A DNA stretch of 64,000 nt from Cycas panzhihuaensis (GCA_023213395.1 CM041465.1:157115741-157179740), one strand, 5' to 3'. Positions 34,241-48,299 are shown, numbered from the stretch's first letter. Numbers and translations are program-made. The notes: generated by a model not told the origin, from the sequence alone.

Positions 34241-37200
34241 TGATAATGTCTAGATCTATATAAGTTTTTAAGGGTAGATATTTCTAAATAAGGGATACAT
34301 TAATGCATGTTACTCACCTCAAATTTTCATTATAGAAAATCACATGCCCTACTAGAAAATAAGGATCATAAACTAGTTGATATTTTTATTAATTAAAATA
34401 TAATAAAAATTTTAGGGACTCATTGAAATTAGAAAGTCTATAAGTATCTTCCACCTATTCAATTTAGTGAATTTCATCCACTAATTAAAAAATTAGAGGT
34501 TTAATTGAATTTACCTAACACTTATCTAGAACTGATTCATCCTACTATATGGAAAATTGCTAGCAATAGGCTATCATACTAATATTTTCTTATAATAAGA
34601 TAGAAATACCAACCTAAGATTGCTAGGCTACTTATCCACCATGCCAACAAAGTATTACTAGATGGTCTCTCTTGATATTATGAACTAAAACCCTACTAAA
34701 ATGGCTTTGACAACCTTAATGATGAGCTCTAATGTAATTTATAGGCCTTAGAGCAACCTAAAATAGTTAAGATGGTGGTAAGATAAAGCTCCTTGTAGTC
34801 TATCTAAAGGAGATCATTCCACTAGCTATAGCTTTAAAATCAATCCTATAGGATAAGGGTAGGTTATTCCTCTTACTCTTAGGTGTTACTAAATATACTT
34901 GAGTCACTCAGAAGATGAGGTTTTTATAGATCTATCATAATAAGTATAGTGTATTAATATGTCTACATCTATGTTAGGGAACTACCCCTAACTAGCCAAG
35001 GATATAGATCATTAAGGGCTCCATTATATGTTACATGAAGGGTCTTAGTCCAATAATAACTTGGTTGGATTAATAAGTAAGGTTTGACTCATAGATACCT
35101 AGGATATAACTTAAGAACCTGAGAATAACAACAAGTTAAAGTAATGACATACCTTGGGAACCCATTAAAATTTTTCATATGAGATAACTCTCTCTTCTAG
35201 GATGTCATGTGTGAAGGAAGGATGGATCTAAGGAATAAATCATTCACTTTCACACAATGACAATGGAGAATGAAGAAGAGATAAAAATAAGATATGAGAG
35301 TAAAGCTTGGAGGTGAAAATGAATAATGACTCCCTCCTTGGGATTTCACCTTTTATTATTGAGGGTGAACGTTAGGGTTAGGATTTTGCTGCCTAATGAC
35401 ATGAACCCAAAATTACATCTAAATGCATATAAAGTGTATTTCACTAAGAGTCTAATGCTAATAATATACCCTAAAGTCACTTAATTCATCTATACAAATG
35501 ACCTTGATACATTGACCTCTTTCAATGTGAGTGATATAATGTTTAGAATTATGGTGTGAAACTAAAGCTTTCCTTAGAAATCATAAAAACTAAAAGTTAT
35601 GTGATATGGCCTAATTAATTTTTTTCTTTATTTTTGTTACCTTTTCTTTTGCTTTACTTTATGTAATTTGATAGGTAATTTTATCTAAAATAAAATATAT
35701 TTTCCTATATATAATTGTTAAAAGGTTTATATAAAATTGAAGTTCTATCTTTTTCCTCTAATACACCATGCTCAAATGAGTTTTAAAATATGGCATTTAT
35801 GAGATTGGAACCCAAAAGCTCCCATTATGTTTAGATTATTTAACTTCCTTAGCCATTATGGCAAACTACTACTTGTTGAATTGGATTCCTCTACCCCCTT
35901 CCCCCCCACCCCTGCCTTTCTTTTAAGGTTTTCTAAAATTTAAGATTGGGTGAAATGGGAATGATATGAAAATCTTGAGGACTGGAATGGGCTCTATGGG
36001 TTTTGAACCCTCACCTTCTTAAAATTAAGCTAGAATTAGGTTTTTGATGATGAAGTTTCCTTGTAATTAATTATTTATGATATTTAGATTTATTTTTTAT
36101 TTATTATTGTATTCTTTCTTACCTAACCAAGACACCTTACATTTTATTATTTTGTGGAGGTAAGATGAATATACAAAGGTGAAGTATAAGAGATACATAA
36201 CAAACTAGAGAAAGCTTTAGGGATTAAACTCTAATTAAAAATCATGATATATTTTTCTTAACATTATCTAAAATTGAAGAAAAGAGGATTTGTGTATGGA
36301 GCAAAGAATAAAATAGGAAATGAGACTAGGGACCAATGGTAGGCATTCAACTATTTATATTCAAACTCATTGAAGTTGAAACCATTTGGGCCTAGTCGAA
36401 CTATTATATCAAAAAATTATGAAATGTTAAATGCATCTTTAGGACAACCATATAGATTAAGGGAAAGTGGTATGTTATCATATAAGAGAAGAGATTCCAA
36501 AGAGAAAGAAAAATAGGTTTGGGAAAAAAAATATACCAAATGCATAAGCTTGGAAAAATTTTAAACAATAAATTAAATGCAATCAATGAAAGGCAAAAAT
36601 AATGTAAATTTAAAGCATTATTAAGCATACAAGTCTAGGGACATTCACATCAATTCCTTAAATGCCTATGAACTAATGAGAAAGTAAGAGACGTGGTCGT
36701 AGTAAGTGAACAAACCCATGACCATGATGTGACATCAAATAGACACCAAGGTATAGACTCTTAAGATGTGATTACCAAGTAGATACCAAACTCTCATAAT
36801 GAAAAGCTATAAAGATATAATATATTTAGTCATAAATATTGAAAGGTTACTCATTAAGACAAACTAATTGGAATAAGTATATAAGAGCAATTAACTAATA
36901 ACATATATTAACTAATATGCAAAAGACATTAGGACTTAGTATGCTTGGTTAAAATAAGGGAAGACTAACCAAGTTTGAAAGGGGAAACTATAATAAAAGA
37001 AATAATAATAAAAGCATTGATACAACATATGTAGATGAACCCTTAGCAATAACAAGCATAATAAAAAACTTAGAGACCCTAAAAATTATAGGCAATATAG
37101 GAAACAAAAGGTAGTATCTCTCATAGATTTAAGAAGAACCCATAACCTCATTAATTTGTGAATAGTGTGGAAGCTAGGATTTCATACCTCAGAAATTTAA

Positions 37201-39230
37201 AAAAAGAGATATCAAAGCCTTCATTTTGGAAAATACAATGCTACAATGTGAAGGAGAAGTCAAAAATATCCAATTAAAGATGGGAAATAATGAATGACAA
37301 TTTGATATCATCTTCTTTAACTTATAAAGTGTATACCGAGCTTTTACGAGGTCAATGGTTGCAAACCCTAGGTAATTTTTCCACTAATAACTTAGAAAAT
37401 TTTATTAGATTCAACTAGAATGGATCTTAATATAGTTTGTTAGATATTAGAATATCCCTACTTTAAGATAAACTACTAAAAGATAGACACATTAGTTACA
37501 TTGCATACCTATACATACTCCAAGAAGTAAGGAAAGATGATCACCTAAATAAATAGAAAATTAGGCAACTCATCATAGCACCCCAATCCCCTTAAAATCA
37601 ATCTTAAGCCTACCAAAGGATGCTTAGAACATAACATCACTTAACTAGCCCACTTGGAATAAATTTTATAACCAAAACTATGTTGGGTTCATTTAAAAGT
37701 AATTCCTAGTAAATAAAGCCATCTACATTGTGACATACAGTAATCAGCACCCACATTCATGTAGAGAAACACCTCAAGCTAAAATAAATTATCAAAATAA
37801 TATGCTTAAGAGGGAGTTCCCATAAAGCCCCAAAGCAACTAATCTTTAAAAATAGCATTCTTAAGGACTAAGGGTATATATGTATGTAAGATAATGGTAG
37901 TGAGTATAAAAGTTTTATAATAGTAAGGGAATATTATATGATATATGAATATTTATAGTAGCAGGCAATATGGGAAGGATATAAGTGTTGTATTATTCTA
38001 ACTTTTAATGCTTTAAATAATGGATATTATTCTCCAAACAAGGTCCCTTACTTATAATACAAACTAAGGCTACTATCCTATTAATTCCTATAAAAAAATT
38101 ACAACAAAGAACCTTAAGAATAATTGGGTATTTGAAAAATAAAAGGTCATAGTTTTAATAAATAGGAAGCACACAGTTAATTCATAGCTCTTCTCTTTAA
38201 CTAATTACTTGTAGATTTTATTGGCCACAATTAATTAAAGTTTTATTATATTTTATTATTTGTGCAAGCCTTAAATAATTTATATTAGTTTTTTCTTTCC
38301 ATTACCTAAATTTATTTGTAAATATTTTTAAATAATAAATTTTATTATTATTCCCTTGATTAATTAATTTTTTTCCCTTTAATTACTTTCTCTTAGATAA
38401 TTCATAAGTGTTTGTGGCTTATAATCCCTACTTCCACATGTATTCCTCCAAAATACCATATCACATTTACCAATGAAACATACTATAGAGGAAGACAAAT
38501 AAATTAAAATTTAAATGGGAAATTTAAAAGTTAATTTTTAGTATATTTAAATATATGGTACATTAAGTAATTAGATAAAATAATTAAAGAAGCTAATCAA
38601 ATACTGATGGATCTAATATTAAATCACAAATAAGTGTTTATATATGTGTATATGCATTTATGTGTGTGTATGTTTTAAAGAATAATATTTAACATATAGT
38701 CAATCCATTATATTTATATGCATTTAGAGCTCATAGTCTAGTCATGTATTGTCTGATGATGAAATTATGATGGATTTATTAAGCATACTCTCTTAAATTT
38801 GTGAATATGTAAGCATCATGGAATATTATGTAAATGCTCACCTAATTCATTATAAAATCACTAGAAGGCTTGTAGGTTCTCATATATGATCTTGTTGGTG
38901 GATGTTCAATGTAACATCATTAGTCTTTAATAAGGTGACCTAATTCTATAAAAGGGAAATATTTATTCTTAGTTAGTCATATGGAGACCTAGTCCTTCCA
39001 TAATGAAAATTATTATGGTTTTATAATGTACTTATTTGTACGTTGTTTTATCTTAATAAGATCTCATATGTCTAGTGTGGATGCCTCTATATCTTGAGGT
39101 TTTACCACTATAAATTATATGTCTTAATATTGGATGCTTAACTCTTATTTTATTGTTTATTATTGAGGATTAAATGGCCTACTAATGATCATGCGATACA
39201 TAAGACATAATGTTAAATGATTTCATATTG
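34241..39230. other. About 5 kb without a recognised gene
   Basis: AT-rich, many TAG codons on both strands, no long frame. A C-rich patch at 35895-35920. A likely mix of old LTR and internal sequence of retroelements too decayed to name. The part just after 34240 should contain the 3' LTR of the gypsy remnant, but I could not find its ends. Confidence 0.4.
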
Positions 39231-39311
39231 ATATACTTGTATTTAATTTGAGGTATTTGATGTTATATCCAAATGACATCAAACCCAAAATTATAACATG
39301 GTATCATAGTT
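39231..39311 (+). repeat. Orphan LTR end and primer-binding site
   Basis: ...AAAATTATAACA followed by TGGTATCATAGT (39299-39310) looks like an LTR 3' end abutting an initiator-Met-type primer site. I found no partner LTR. Confidence 0.4.
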
Positions 39312-40329
39312 GTATAGTTGCTTGATGTGAATATAGAGTTAGAATACTTGTATGTAAGTAGGATATCATTAGAAGTAGAGTTATGAGATAGTTTTGAGTG
39401 AGAACACTTCATTGAATACTAAAGGAACTAATTATACTAGATGTAACCAATAAAAGTTAAGACATATTAATAGATTAAATTGTTACATATAAGATGAAAA
39501 TTAGACTCTAAACAATTAATGGTGAGATTGTGTTGTGAGTCTTATTTTGTGGGAATTATTATATATATAGTCCCTACAAATTACATATAAGTCAATGAAG
39601 GTTTATTTAGAAGTTTGAGAAATGCAAGTATGAGAAATAAACTTGCATTTAGGTTTGATCATCTTGCAAGAGAGAGAAGTAAGAGACATCCATCAATATG
39701 TTACTATATAAGAATAAGACATAGATTCAGGATGAAGTCTACATGCATATCATGGTGATATTCACCATCCAAAGATGATCTACATGTGTTATGTAGGTTT
39801 CTAAAAATATACAAGAGATTCTAGAGGTAGTTGTAAGCATTCTAGTTTGAGGAATTTGCTAGTAAGCTAATATGTAGAAATCCATAAAGGAAGCAAGCAT
39901 AAGAATAGATAATAGGCTTGTTGGAGCATGTCTACCTAATAATTCTCCTCACACACTAAAATTACAATAGAAAATAAAGAGAGCAAATGTGATACTTTTA
40001 TGAAATTATGGAGTAGATTATAGAAATGAACTTACAAGGAACTTAGTGGTTACTAAAGGGACCCCAAAAGGAGTACCGAAGTATAATATCTCAAGGAAGA
40101 AAAATATACAACAACCTCTTACTACAATTTATGACCTTTAAATAGAAAAAAGAGGGTATTTCAATAAATGATTTTATTAGCAAGCTAAATAGCCTTACAT
40201 TTTATTAGAGGACTTAATGTCCTATACATAAAGTTTAATGGTTAAAACTGATAATTAATCGCTCAGTGGTTTACCACTTACCAGTACCATTTTTTCCTAA
40301 TAAGATGTAGTCATGTAATAGATCCCCAT
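39312..40329. other. Unassigned AT-rich stretch
   Basis: Possibly the internal leader of the element whose primer site is at 39299. No coding recognised. Confidence 0.35.
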
Positions 40330-43300
40330 TTTGAAAAGTTGAGTCCTCAAAGTATTGGAGATGATGGTATTACCTAATGAACTCATTTAACTCCCAAGTT
40401 ACTTCTCTTGCATCATAACTAACCCACTACACCAAATGCTAAAACATTGTCTAATTTTAAAAATGGCATTGACAGTTAGAAATGATATGATCTAGGGGAA
40501 TGGTGAGGATTTGCTCATCAATAAGAATGGGAAGCGTGATATGATGGATAATGTTTTTACCCTAGCACCTTTTTAAGCTAGAGATGTAGAAAATATTATT
40601 GATTATGGTGTTTGGGGGAACTTCAAGGGTATATGTAACTTCATCAATTTTTTAAAGGACTCTATGTAAACCATAATAATAGGGGCTTAACTTATGGTTT
40701 ATGTGGCACTTGAGAGAGTGTTATTTATAAGGTTAGAGACAGAGGAATATAAGATCACCAATAGTAAATGCATGATCAAAATGATGATAGTCAATGAGCT
40801 ACTTCATATGGTTCTATACATTAGCTAGGTTTTGCTTAAGGTTATGAAGCATCTAGTCCATCTTTTGAAGATTTTATTGGGCCACGGTTGGATGAAGGTT
40901 GGTAGCTAAGGTATAATAGGATGGGGGATGATATCTATATATATCCATAAATGGGGACATTCTCATGGCTAAATGATACAATGAGTTATACCAATATTCT
41001 GCTAGGGATAGCTATAAAGTCTACTCAGCTTGATCATTTAAAGCAAAATAATATAGGTAAGGATCAAGGGTTTTATTCAAAACCTCAAACTAACCATCTA
41101 TTTAAGGATGGAATAATGTGATCATGTTAAATGAGATTTTTGCTACTTGAAAGAGATCCTACCAAAAGAGCTATTAAACTTAGGGTCCCTATCACAAACA
41201 CTAATTGAGGGAAAGCCAAGGAGTTAAAAGATAATTGGGATGTAGAGATCAATGAGATAAGATGATTTATAGGAAGTGTGGACAGAAATGAAATACATAT
41301 ATTTGGTGAGTCTATCAATGACTATCCAAATTGACATGAATCTAATCGATGTGGGTAAACTTTTGATAAAATCCATGACTATGTCTTGCCATTTACCTTG
41401 AGGGATGTGTAGGGGTTAAAGAAGGCATAGTAAGGCCTTAGAATCTACTTTGTTTCTTTGGTAAATATCACATTCTAATATAAATATAAGGATAGTGGAG
41501 TTTATATGGGGCCAAAATGAATTTGTATGAATATAATAATATATCTTGCCAAATCTTGAGTAGCCTCCCAAGGGGTGGAATGTACTCTATTAAAATATGA
41601 GAGATGAAAGGGGAGGTTCGATAGACAAAGATACAATTTTTAAATAACAAATAGGCATTATGGGTTGACCATCCCTTTTTTATTATAAGCTTTTCCAATC
41701 CATTAGGAATAATCAGGTTATTCTTTATTTTTTGCATCTAACTTTTCTAGCCATTTAGGATGAGGCATTGAGATGATGTGAATAATCAGATCAAGGGTAG
41801 TGGAATTAGATAGAAGGTGGGAAAGGGAATCCATAGCAATATTTTCCTTACCTTTTTATAGGATATGGTGAAGTCAAATACCTATAAGTAGTTAATCCAC
41901 TTATCCTATTTCTCAGATAATATTAGTTGATCTAACAGGCAACTGAGGCTATGGTGATAAATAAGAATAGTAAATTTTGAACCCATAAGGTATTATCACT
42001 ACTTATCCACTATGTGCAAGATTATCATCATTTCCTTTTAATACATAGATAACCAAAGTTTATGGTCTTTAATTTTTTGGCTTTCATAGGTGATAGGGTA
42101 GAAGTTTTATATAAGGACTACTCCTAAGCTAAATCCTAATGCATCACCTTCAAGTTGAAATAATTATATGAAGTTTAGGGTGGTAAGTACTAGAGTGTAA
42201 GTGATGACCAATTTGAGGTATTAAAGGAAGTTTCTATCTTAAGAGACCATTAAAATGAATCTTTATAGAGCAACTTGGTTAGTGGGGCTGCCAAAGAAGA
42301 ATAGTCATTAACAAAATATATGCAAAACCTAGTGAGGCTAAGAAACACATGTAGTTTTATGAGATTTATAAGGGTTGTCTAGGTAGCAATGATGATATTT
42401 TATCATGATCCACTCATATCCCTTTTGATAATATGATATACCCTAAATATTATAATTCAACTTTATCAAAATTGTATTTAGAGAGTTTTAGGTGATGGAG
42501 GTGGTAATCCAAGTAGGAGCTATAAATGAGTATATCGTCGAAGAAGATAATCATAAACTTTAGAAGATAAAGCAAATATTTTATTCATAAGAGCTTGAAA
42601 ATAGCTAGGGCATTACAAAGGCCAAAAGGCATTACTCAAAACTCAAAATGGCTATGATAGGTCTAAAATGTTATCTCATGGTAGTCTTCTAGGATGATTA
42701 GAATTTGATAATACCTTAACTATAAATCTAATTTTGAAAAAATAGAGGTGCCACAAATCTCATCAAGTATATAATCAATTATTGGGGTGGGGAACTTATT
42801 TTTTATTGTAATTTTATTAAGCTCCTTGTAGTCTACATAGAGGTAAACATTTTTTTCATACTAGGACTATTAGAGTTGCATAAGTATATTTAATGAATTG
42901 GATGATTCCCATATCCATCAGCTCATTACTAATTTTCTTAATTTCATTATTCTAGAAGTAAGAGTTCCTATATAGCCTAAGACTAATAAGGTCATGATAA
43001 GACTAGAGTTTAATGGTATTATAAAAAACACAATCAAGAAGGGAGGTAAATAATTGGTGGTATTTGGTGATGATTTTTTAAATATGTGGGTGAATTTGAG
43101 GATTAGATTAGATGTTGTTTAGATGGATGAAAGACCCAAATTGATTTGTAAATATCTTTTCATTCTCCCTAGGGAGATAAGATAATTTAGAAGGGTTTAG
43201 ATACCATGGATTTTGTATATTTAACCTATATTATCTTTAAATAAGATGAAAGGAATATTTAGGGAATTATTGGTACTATATCTATATAGGGTTTATAATC

Positions 43301-44850
43301 ATTAGATCCCTAAGATAATATCAAACTCACCTATAGAGAGTACATAAAATTTTAAAATTATGAGGTATGTGCCTATTTGGACATGTAGGTTTCTTATTGC
43401 CCTAGTATAATATAACTTTTAATAACCCAAGAGGAAGAAAGTGAAACCAATTTTAAGGATAATAAAGAGGTTGAGTTTCTTGGCTAGTGAGATATCGATA
43501 ATGTTTAAGGATGTACCATCGTTGATTAGTATAGTCATTGGACTCTAACATAGGATGCCCTTGACTTAAAGAGGTTCTAGACATGAGGTAAAAGCTATAA
43601 CAAAGAGGGATACTTCTAGTTGATGATTAGATGTGGGACCTATAGGTGGTTCTTCCTCTCATTCTTAATCTAAATCAGAGTTTGAGTTTTCTTTGGAAGA
43701 TAGTGTGGGGTCAATAGAGAAAACCATATGCCTAACCTTACAAATTCTACCATATTCAGTAGTCCACTTCTTTGAGCACTAAACACATAGGTTTATTTCC
43801 ATTTGATGATGCACTTTAGCCTATGTGACTTAAACTCAATTTATTAAAGATTATTCTAAATGGCACTCTATTATAGGTTGAATTAAATCACCAACTTAAG
43901 ACTAGGGTCATTAAGATTTAACTTGTCGAGGTCAATTAAATCAGAAGAGGTCCCTTCAAGAGGAGGCTATTCTTTCTTATGCAAATTATACATATTCTAC
44001 TTTATCAATTTTAATGTCTTCTTTTAGATTGGGCCAAGATAGTATTTGAGGAACATTTCTATGCACTCTTGGAGTCCTATGACATAGGTATCAATAATGG
44101 CTTGTTTATCTAAATGTTAGCTAGTACAATTCTATAACATTAACATTTGTTTATATATATTTCCATTGATGATACTTCATCCTTATAATCTAACTAAATA
44201 ATGATTGACTCCAAGTGTCCTCATATAGTTCAAAGAAACTATTGGCAAAATGTACCCATGCTTGATTTGAAGGGTATTTTTACTTCTATTAGTAAAACCA
44301 ATTATGTGTCTTTTCATGCATATGGATAGATACATAAGTTATTTAATCTTTCTTAGATATTAGATTGAGTGTAAAATAAGACTGTAGCTTACTAATCCAT
44401 CTTTGAGCACTTTCCTTATTATGATTAGGGTCAAAAGTTAAAATATTGATCTTATGATGGAGATGTTATGGTAATGGAGGTGGATTACTTGCTTAATTTA
44501 TTAAAGGGTTGCTTGTCAGATTTGATGACCCCATAGAGTTAGAGTTGGATTATATTATCTAGTTTAGGATTACAATAAAGTCAACCTTTATCAGAAGACT
44601 AGATATTTTAGTTCTTACCTCTTTTTAGAAATTTATAGAGTTTATTTCCAAAGTTAGGATTCTGTCTATTTAAGTAGGAGGAGCTATCATAGAGGTAGAA
44701 AAGGCTTATAAGAAAAAAGACTAATAAGAAGAAGAGGATGTCAGAAATAAGAGAAGTAAGATAGAATGGGTTTCAATGAAATATGGATAGGTTAAGAGAA
44801 TGGGCTTTAAAGAATTAGGGAATCCTTGCTAAAAGGGGAAAAGGAGGGGT
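40330..44850 (-). pseudogene. Ty3/gypsy polyprotein remnant F, minus strand
   Basis: Read from right to left. Protease: ILINDGTSLNIIDISLAKKL (about 43480-43545), a changed IDGGSTHNFID-type site. RT: NEIKKISNELMDMGIIQ (about 42890-42960), VMPFGLCNALAIF (about 42600-42650), FFDD at 42529-42558 in place of YLDD, HLHHLKLSKYNFDKVEL. Integrase: [51 protein letters not shown] (about 41140-41450). The order PR-RT-IN on the minus strand marks gypsy. Stops are very frequent, and LTRs were not found. Older than element E by its state. Confidence 0.78.
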
Positions 44851-44959
44851 AGGGGGTGAGATATCTATATCCTATGAACCTTAAAATTGAAAAGGGTTAA
44901 TGACATAAGGTCGTTACATTAGTTGATTATTTTGAAAAAGGGTCTTCCATGAACTTTAA

Positions 44960-45187
44960 ATTAGATCACTTAAGTGAAATGCACTTTTATGTGCATTATG
45001 TGTAATTTTATTTCACCTAACTCTAATGCTCCCTCTCTCAATATATAAGTAAAAGCTTAATGGAGGAGATTCATTCTTACCTCCCCATTTTGTGAGAGCT
45101 ACTTTTTTTCTCTCCAGTCTCTCTTGCTCCCATGTTTGCCTTTGTGTTTAGTGCATAAAGATGAAGGATAGATCCACTCTTTTTATG
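44960..45187 (+). repeat. LTR 3' part of element G
   Basis: The sequence ahead of a clear primer site has LTR character: TATATAAG (about 45040), a pyrimidine-rich stretch (CTCTCCAGTCTCTCTTGCTCC) and ends TTTTATG where TTTTACA is expected. The left end is not defined and no partner was found. Confidence 0.5.
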
Positions 45188-45200
45188 TGGTATCAGAGCT
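45188..45200 (+). promoter_or_regulatory. Primer-binding site of element G
   Basis: TGGTATCAGAGCT, as in elements A to E. Confidence 0.8.
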
Positions 45201-45669
45201 TGCTTCCTTCATATTCCTCACTTTCACTTGCAATGGAGCCATCACTTCCTTCTCCCCCATAATCCATGTGGTGAAGGAGATTGTGAAAGTGAATTTAGAA
45301 ATATTTTTAAGTTATTATGATAGCATATTTTGTATTATTTATTTTTCCTTTCTCTTTTGCAGGTTTGGAAGTATAATACAAGGAGTTATAAGGCCCAAGG
45401 ATTCTAATCCTTTGCTGGCCATTCATGCTATCTCATTCTTCCTTTTCTTTCCCCTCTTTTTGTCCATTTAATAAGGGGAAATGCTGCTGAAATTTTTCCA
45501 ACATTTAGAAGAATGATGGTAAGCGGAAGTTTTACCCATTTTTTTAAAAGATTTTCAAGCCTTTTAAAATTTCCATCATTATATGCTCTCACATTGCCTA
45601 TATTAGGATCCTGGTGATTAAAAAATGATGGAAATTTCATATGGTATCATGTGTTAATGAGATATTAGG

Positions 45670-46060
45670 AAGCTAAAATTTTTACAGAAATATAATTTAA
45701 TTTCTAAATTTCACAGGTCTGCAAAATCTTCTACAAAGCTCCAATTGAAGTGATTCCAATTGTCAAAGATGAGGCTTTGAGTCTACTTTCTAGCACAAAA
45801 ATTGACACCTAATTTGGATTATGTATGAGGAAGTTATTGTTGTTTTAGTGAATAGCAGTTATTTTTAGTAAGAATTCTAGAAAAATATAATTTCCTACCT
45901 TTACGGGGCTACCAAAAACTTTCCACAAGTCATTTGGACCTGATTCTACTTCCTGAAGATGAAGCTATGAGTCTAGTTTACAACATAAAAATCGGCACTC
46001 TATCTCGACATCGTGGGAGAAAGTTATTGCTGATTTAGTGAAGACTACTTTCTTTTGTAT
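45670..46060 (+). repeat. Two diverged ~190-bp tandem units in the leader of G
   Basis: Unit 1 (about 45680-45865) and unit 2 (about 45885-46050) share GAAATATAATTT/GAAAAATATAATTT, GATGAGGCTTTGAGTCTA / GATGAAGCTATGAGTCTA, then AAAAAT.G.CAC and GAAGTTATTG.TG.TTTAGTGAA. No coding. Confidence 0.7.
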
Positions 46061-46945
46061 TAACAAAAAAAAAAAGTGAAGAAAATTTTTTCCTTTTTAT
46101 AAGGCTTAAAAGCCCATTGTAAAAGTGAGAAAAAAAATACTTGGATCAGAGCAATATCCGGTGTCCTCACTCACTTATTAGCATTGCATTTTAGCACTCT
46201 AAAATCACTCAAATCAAGCATCAAAAGATACTTTAAGCAAGCACTCCAAGCAAACACTCCAAAAGCACTCCAAGCAAGCATTTTATTTTCAGTTAAATAT
46301 ACGTTTGATGCAATTCGATAATCTTTTCACTCTTCCTAAAAGGAATGTATCATGTACATTATTTTCTACCATCTTGTACCTGTTCACACACTCGCCAAGG
46401 TTGAGATACCTTGGTTGGCAGAATACTGTGCCATAAAGGAGGTGTAGGTTTCAAGTTGGGACTGGACTAAACCAGAATATTGGTGAGGTTTGGTTAGCCA
46501 TACCATCGTGCCTCAATCAGGGATCATCCTGATAACCAACTAGGAAAACTAAAACTTTAATACAAGATCAAAATATACCTAATCCAATATCCATCATAGC
46601 CATAGGTATGCACATACCACTCTTTAGAGGAGGTATATAACTACTCATTGGTGAACTAGGTGAGGACTGGGAGTACCTGGGCTCCATTATGACTTGGATT
46701 TCATCACCAAGCACAATTGCGGGCATCACGGGTGGAGGCCAACTTAATTCTACTAGAAGCCTAAACATCCCTTCAACAACCTCAACTACACGTTAGATAC
46801 AAGTTAGAGGTTATTGGGTTGATTACACATCCTACATTTGAGTTTTAAGTTGTGTAAACCCAATGATGTCAACTTCTACATTAGCCTATAATCTTGTATA
46901 TTAATCACTTACTTATTTATAAAAATTGATCCATAGTGTAATCAC
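46061..46945. other. Leader region of G, including a GC-richer patch
   Basis: Short CAAGCACTCCAAG repeats occur at 46220-46280. 46380-46780 is less AT-rich and has a 66-codon minus-strand frame (46568-46768) with PPPVMPAIVLGDE and SPSSPMSSYIPPL; I do not recognise it. Its place, between primer site and gag, recalls the captured DNA of A and C. Confidence 0.35.
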
Positions 46946-46949
46946 AATC

Positions 46950-47067
46950 ATAGTGCTTCTCATATTCCTGCTGCATTAGGTTAATATTTACCACAAGTAT
47001 AATTGGCCAATTTTTATCATAGTGCTTCTCATATTCTTGCTGTGTCAGGTTAATATTTGTCACAAGT
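46950..47067. repeat. Direct repeat, ~50 bp, period ~68
   Basis: CATAGTGCTTCTCATATTC begins both copies (46950 and 47018); both continue with GGTTAATATTT and CACAAGT. Confidence 0.8.
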
Positions 47068-47379
47068 GTCAGTGACTTTTCTCTAAGTTACTCCCTTCAT
47101 CTTTGAGCAACCATTCTCACTTCTTCTTCTTTCTTATACACCATTACATTTACCATTTGTAAATAGTGATTGGTCATTTATTACCATCACTTTTATCATC
47201 CCGTGTTCATTTTTTCCCTTCTAAAAAGACACCATGTCTTCATAGTTTAAGCAAAATATGAACTGCATTCTAAAAAGGAAAGAAAATTAGGACATGTGGT
47301 TCACTGGTGTCAAAAATGCTACAAAGTATGAATGTCTATAGAGAGATCACTTACAACCTACACCATCTGTTCTAACTAT

Positions 47380-47915
47380 AGCTACAATAGCTGCTTAAGG
47401 AGGAGGTGCTCCAACTGCTCCCACTGAAGTTGCAGCTAAATACTAATGGGAACTTGATGATGATAAAATCTGTTTAGGGATACTACTTGTCACTGATTAA
47501 TCCCTGTATAATCTCATTGATGAAGTTGTACATGATACAGTATGGAAAGTTCTTGAAGTTATTAAGAAATACTTTGACACTAAATCAGACTTAGAATTTG
47601 TTCACTTAATGCTAAAGATGAATAAATTGAAAATGCAGAAAGGACACGCAAGTGAGACAATTAATTCCCTTCATCCAATTAAGCAAGCCATTAATAAAGA
47701 TTTTAAAACTCAGTGTATTACATGGGTTTTCTTGATTCAGTCATGTCTCCATATCCCATATTACAAAAATCTATTGGGAAGTCTTCAATCTAGTGGCACT
47801 TTGAAGACTCTAAACTTTGAGAACCTAGCTGATAAGTTCATTGAATTTGATAAGACCTTTGATACCAACTTTGCCATTACATCAGATCCAGTTGATGCTA
47901 CTTTTGAAGTGGAAG
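47380..47915 (+). pseudogene. Element G copia gag
   Basis: The open part 47609-47915 and upstream text give a UBN2-type Gag: WELDDDKICLGILL, NLIDEVVHDTVWKVLEVIKK, KSDLEFVHLMLKMNKLKMQK, ETINSLHPIKQAIN, LLGSLQSSGTLKTLNFENL. It stops abruptly at a microsatellite, without zinc knuckle or pol. Stops upstream are TAA or TAG. The element is a 5' fragment. Confidence 0.78.
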
Positions 47916-47916
47916 A

Positions 47917-48183
47917 AGATATGTATGTATGTATGTATGTATGTATATGTATATAGATATATATATATATATAGATTTATATATATATATATGTATATAT
48001 ATACATATATATGTATATATGTATATACATATATATGTATATACATATATACATATATATGTATATATATACATATACATATATATATATATATATACAT
48101 ACATAAATGCATGCATACACACATACATACATACATATATACACACACACACACACATACACACACACACACACACACACATA
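47917..48183. repeat. Compound microsatellite (ATGT)n-(TA)n-(CA)n
   Basis: About 265 bases of TATG, TA, ATAC and finally CA units. Open frames of up to 127 codons here are an effect of the repeat (Tyr-Ile, Cys-Val, His-Thr runs) and are not genes. The repeat lies exactly between the broken gag of G and the LTR remnant of H. Confidence 0.93.
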
Positions 48184-48286
48184 TACTCATGAGATTATTC
48201 TATAATTATAATTGCATCTTATAATTTTATTATATTATACTCTATATTTCTAATATAATATCATAGTGCAATTATAAATTATAATA
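48184..48286 (+). repeat. 5' LTR remnant of element H
   Basis: About 103 bases match the end of the LTR at 63785-63900 (ATATACTCAT.AGATTATTCT, then CATCTTATAATT, TATACTCTATATTTCTA). It ends TAATA where the other has TAACA, followed by a primer site. The left part of this LTR is missing; the microsatellite is in its place. Confidence 0.7.
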
Positions 48287-48299
48287 CGGTGTCAGAGCC
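48287..48299 (+). promoter_or_regulatory. Primer-binding site of element H
   Basis: CGGTGTCAGAGCC, two transitions from TGGTATCAGAGCC. Confidence 0.72.

Noticed and set aside
35380-35530. Possible LTR similar to the orphan LTR end at 39240-39298 (CAAACCCAAAATTA-like words)
   Set aside because: Only about 20 bases look alike; not enough for a pair.
45187-45471. 94-codon plus-strand frame at the primer site of G
   Set aside because: It begins in the primer-binding site and is T-rich leader sequence without a domain.
47841-48224. Several open frames of 67 to 127 codons
   Set aside because: They are translations of the TA/TG/CA microsatellite in several frames and strands, with no real protein character.
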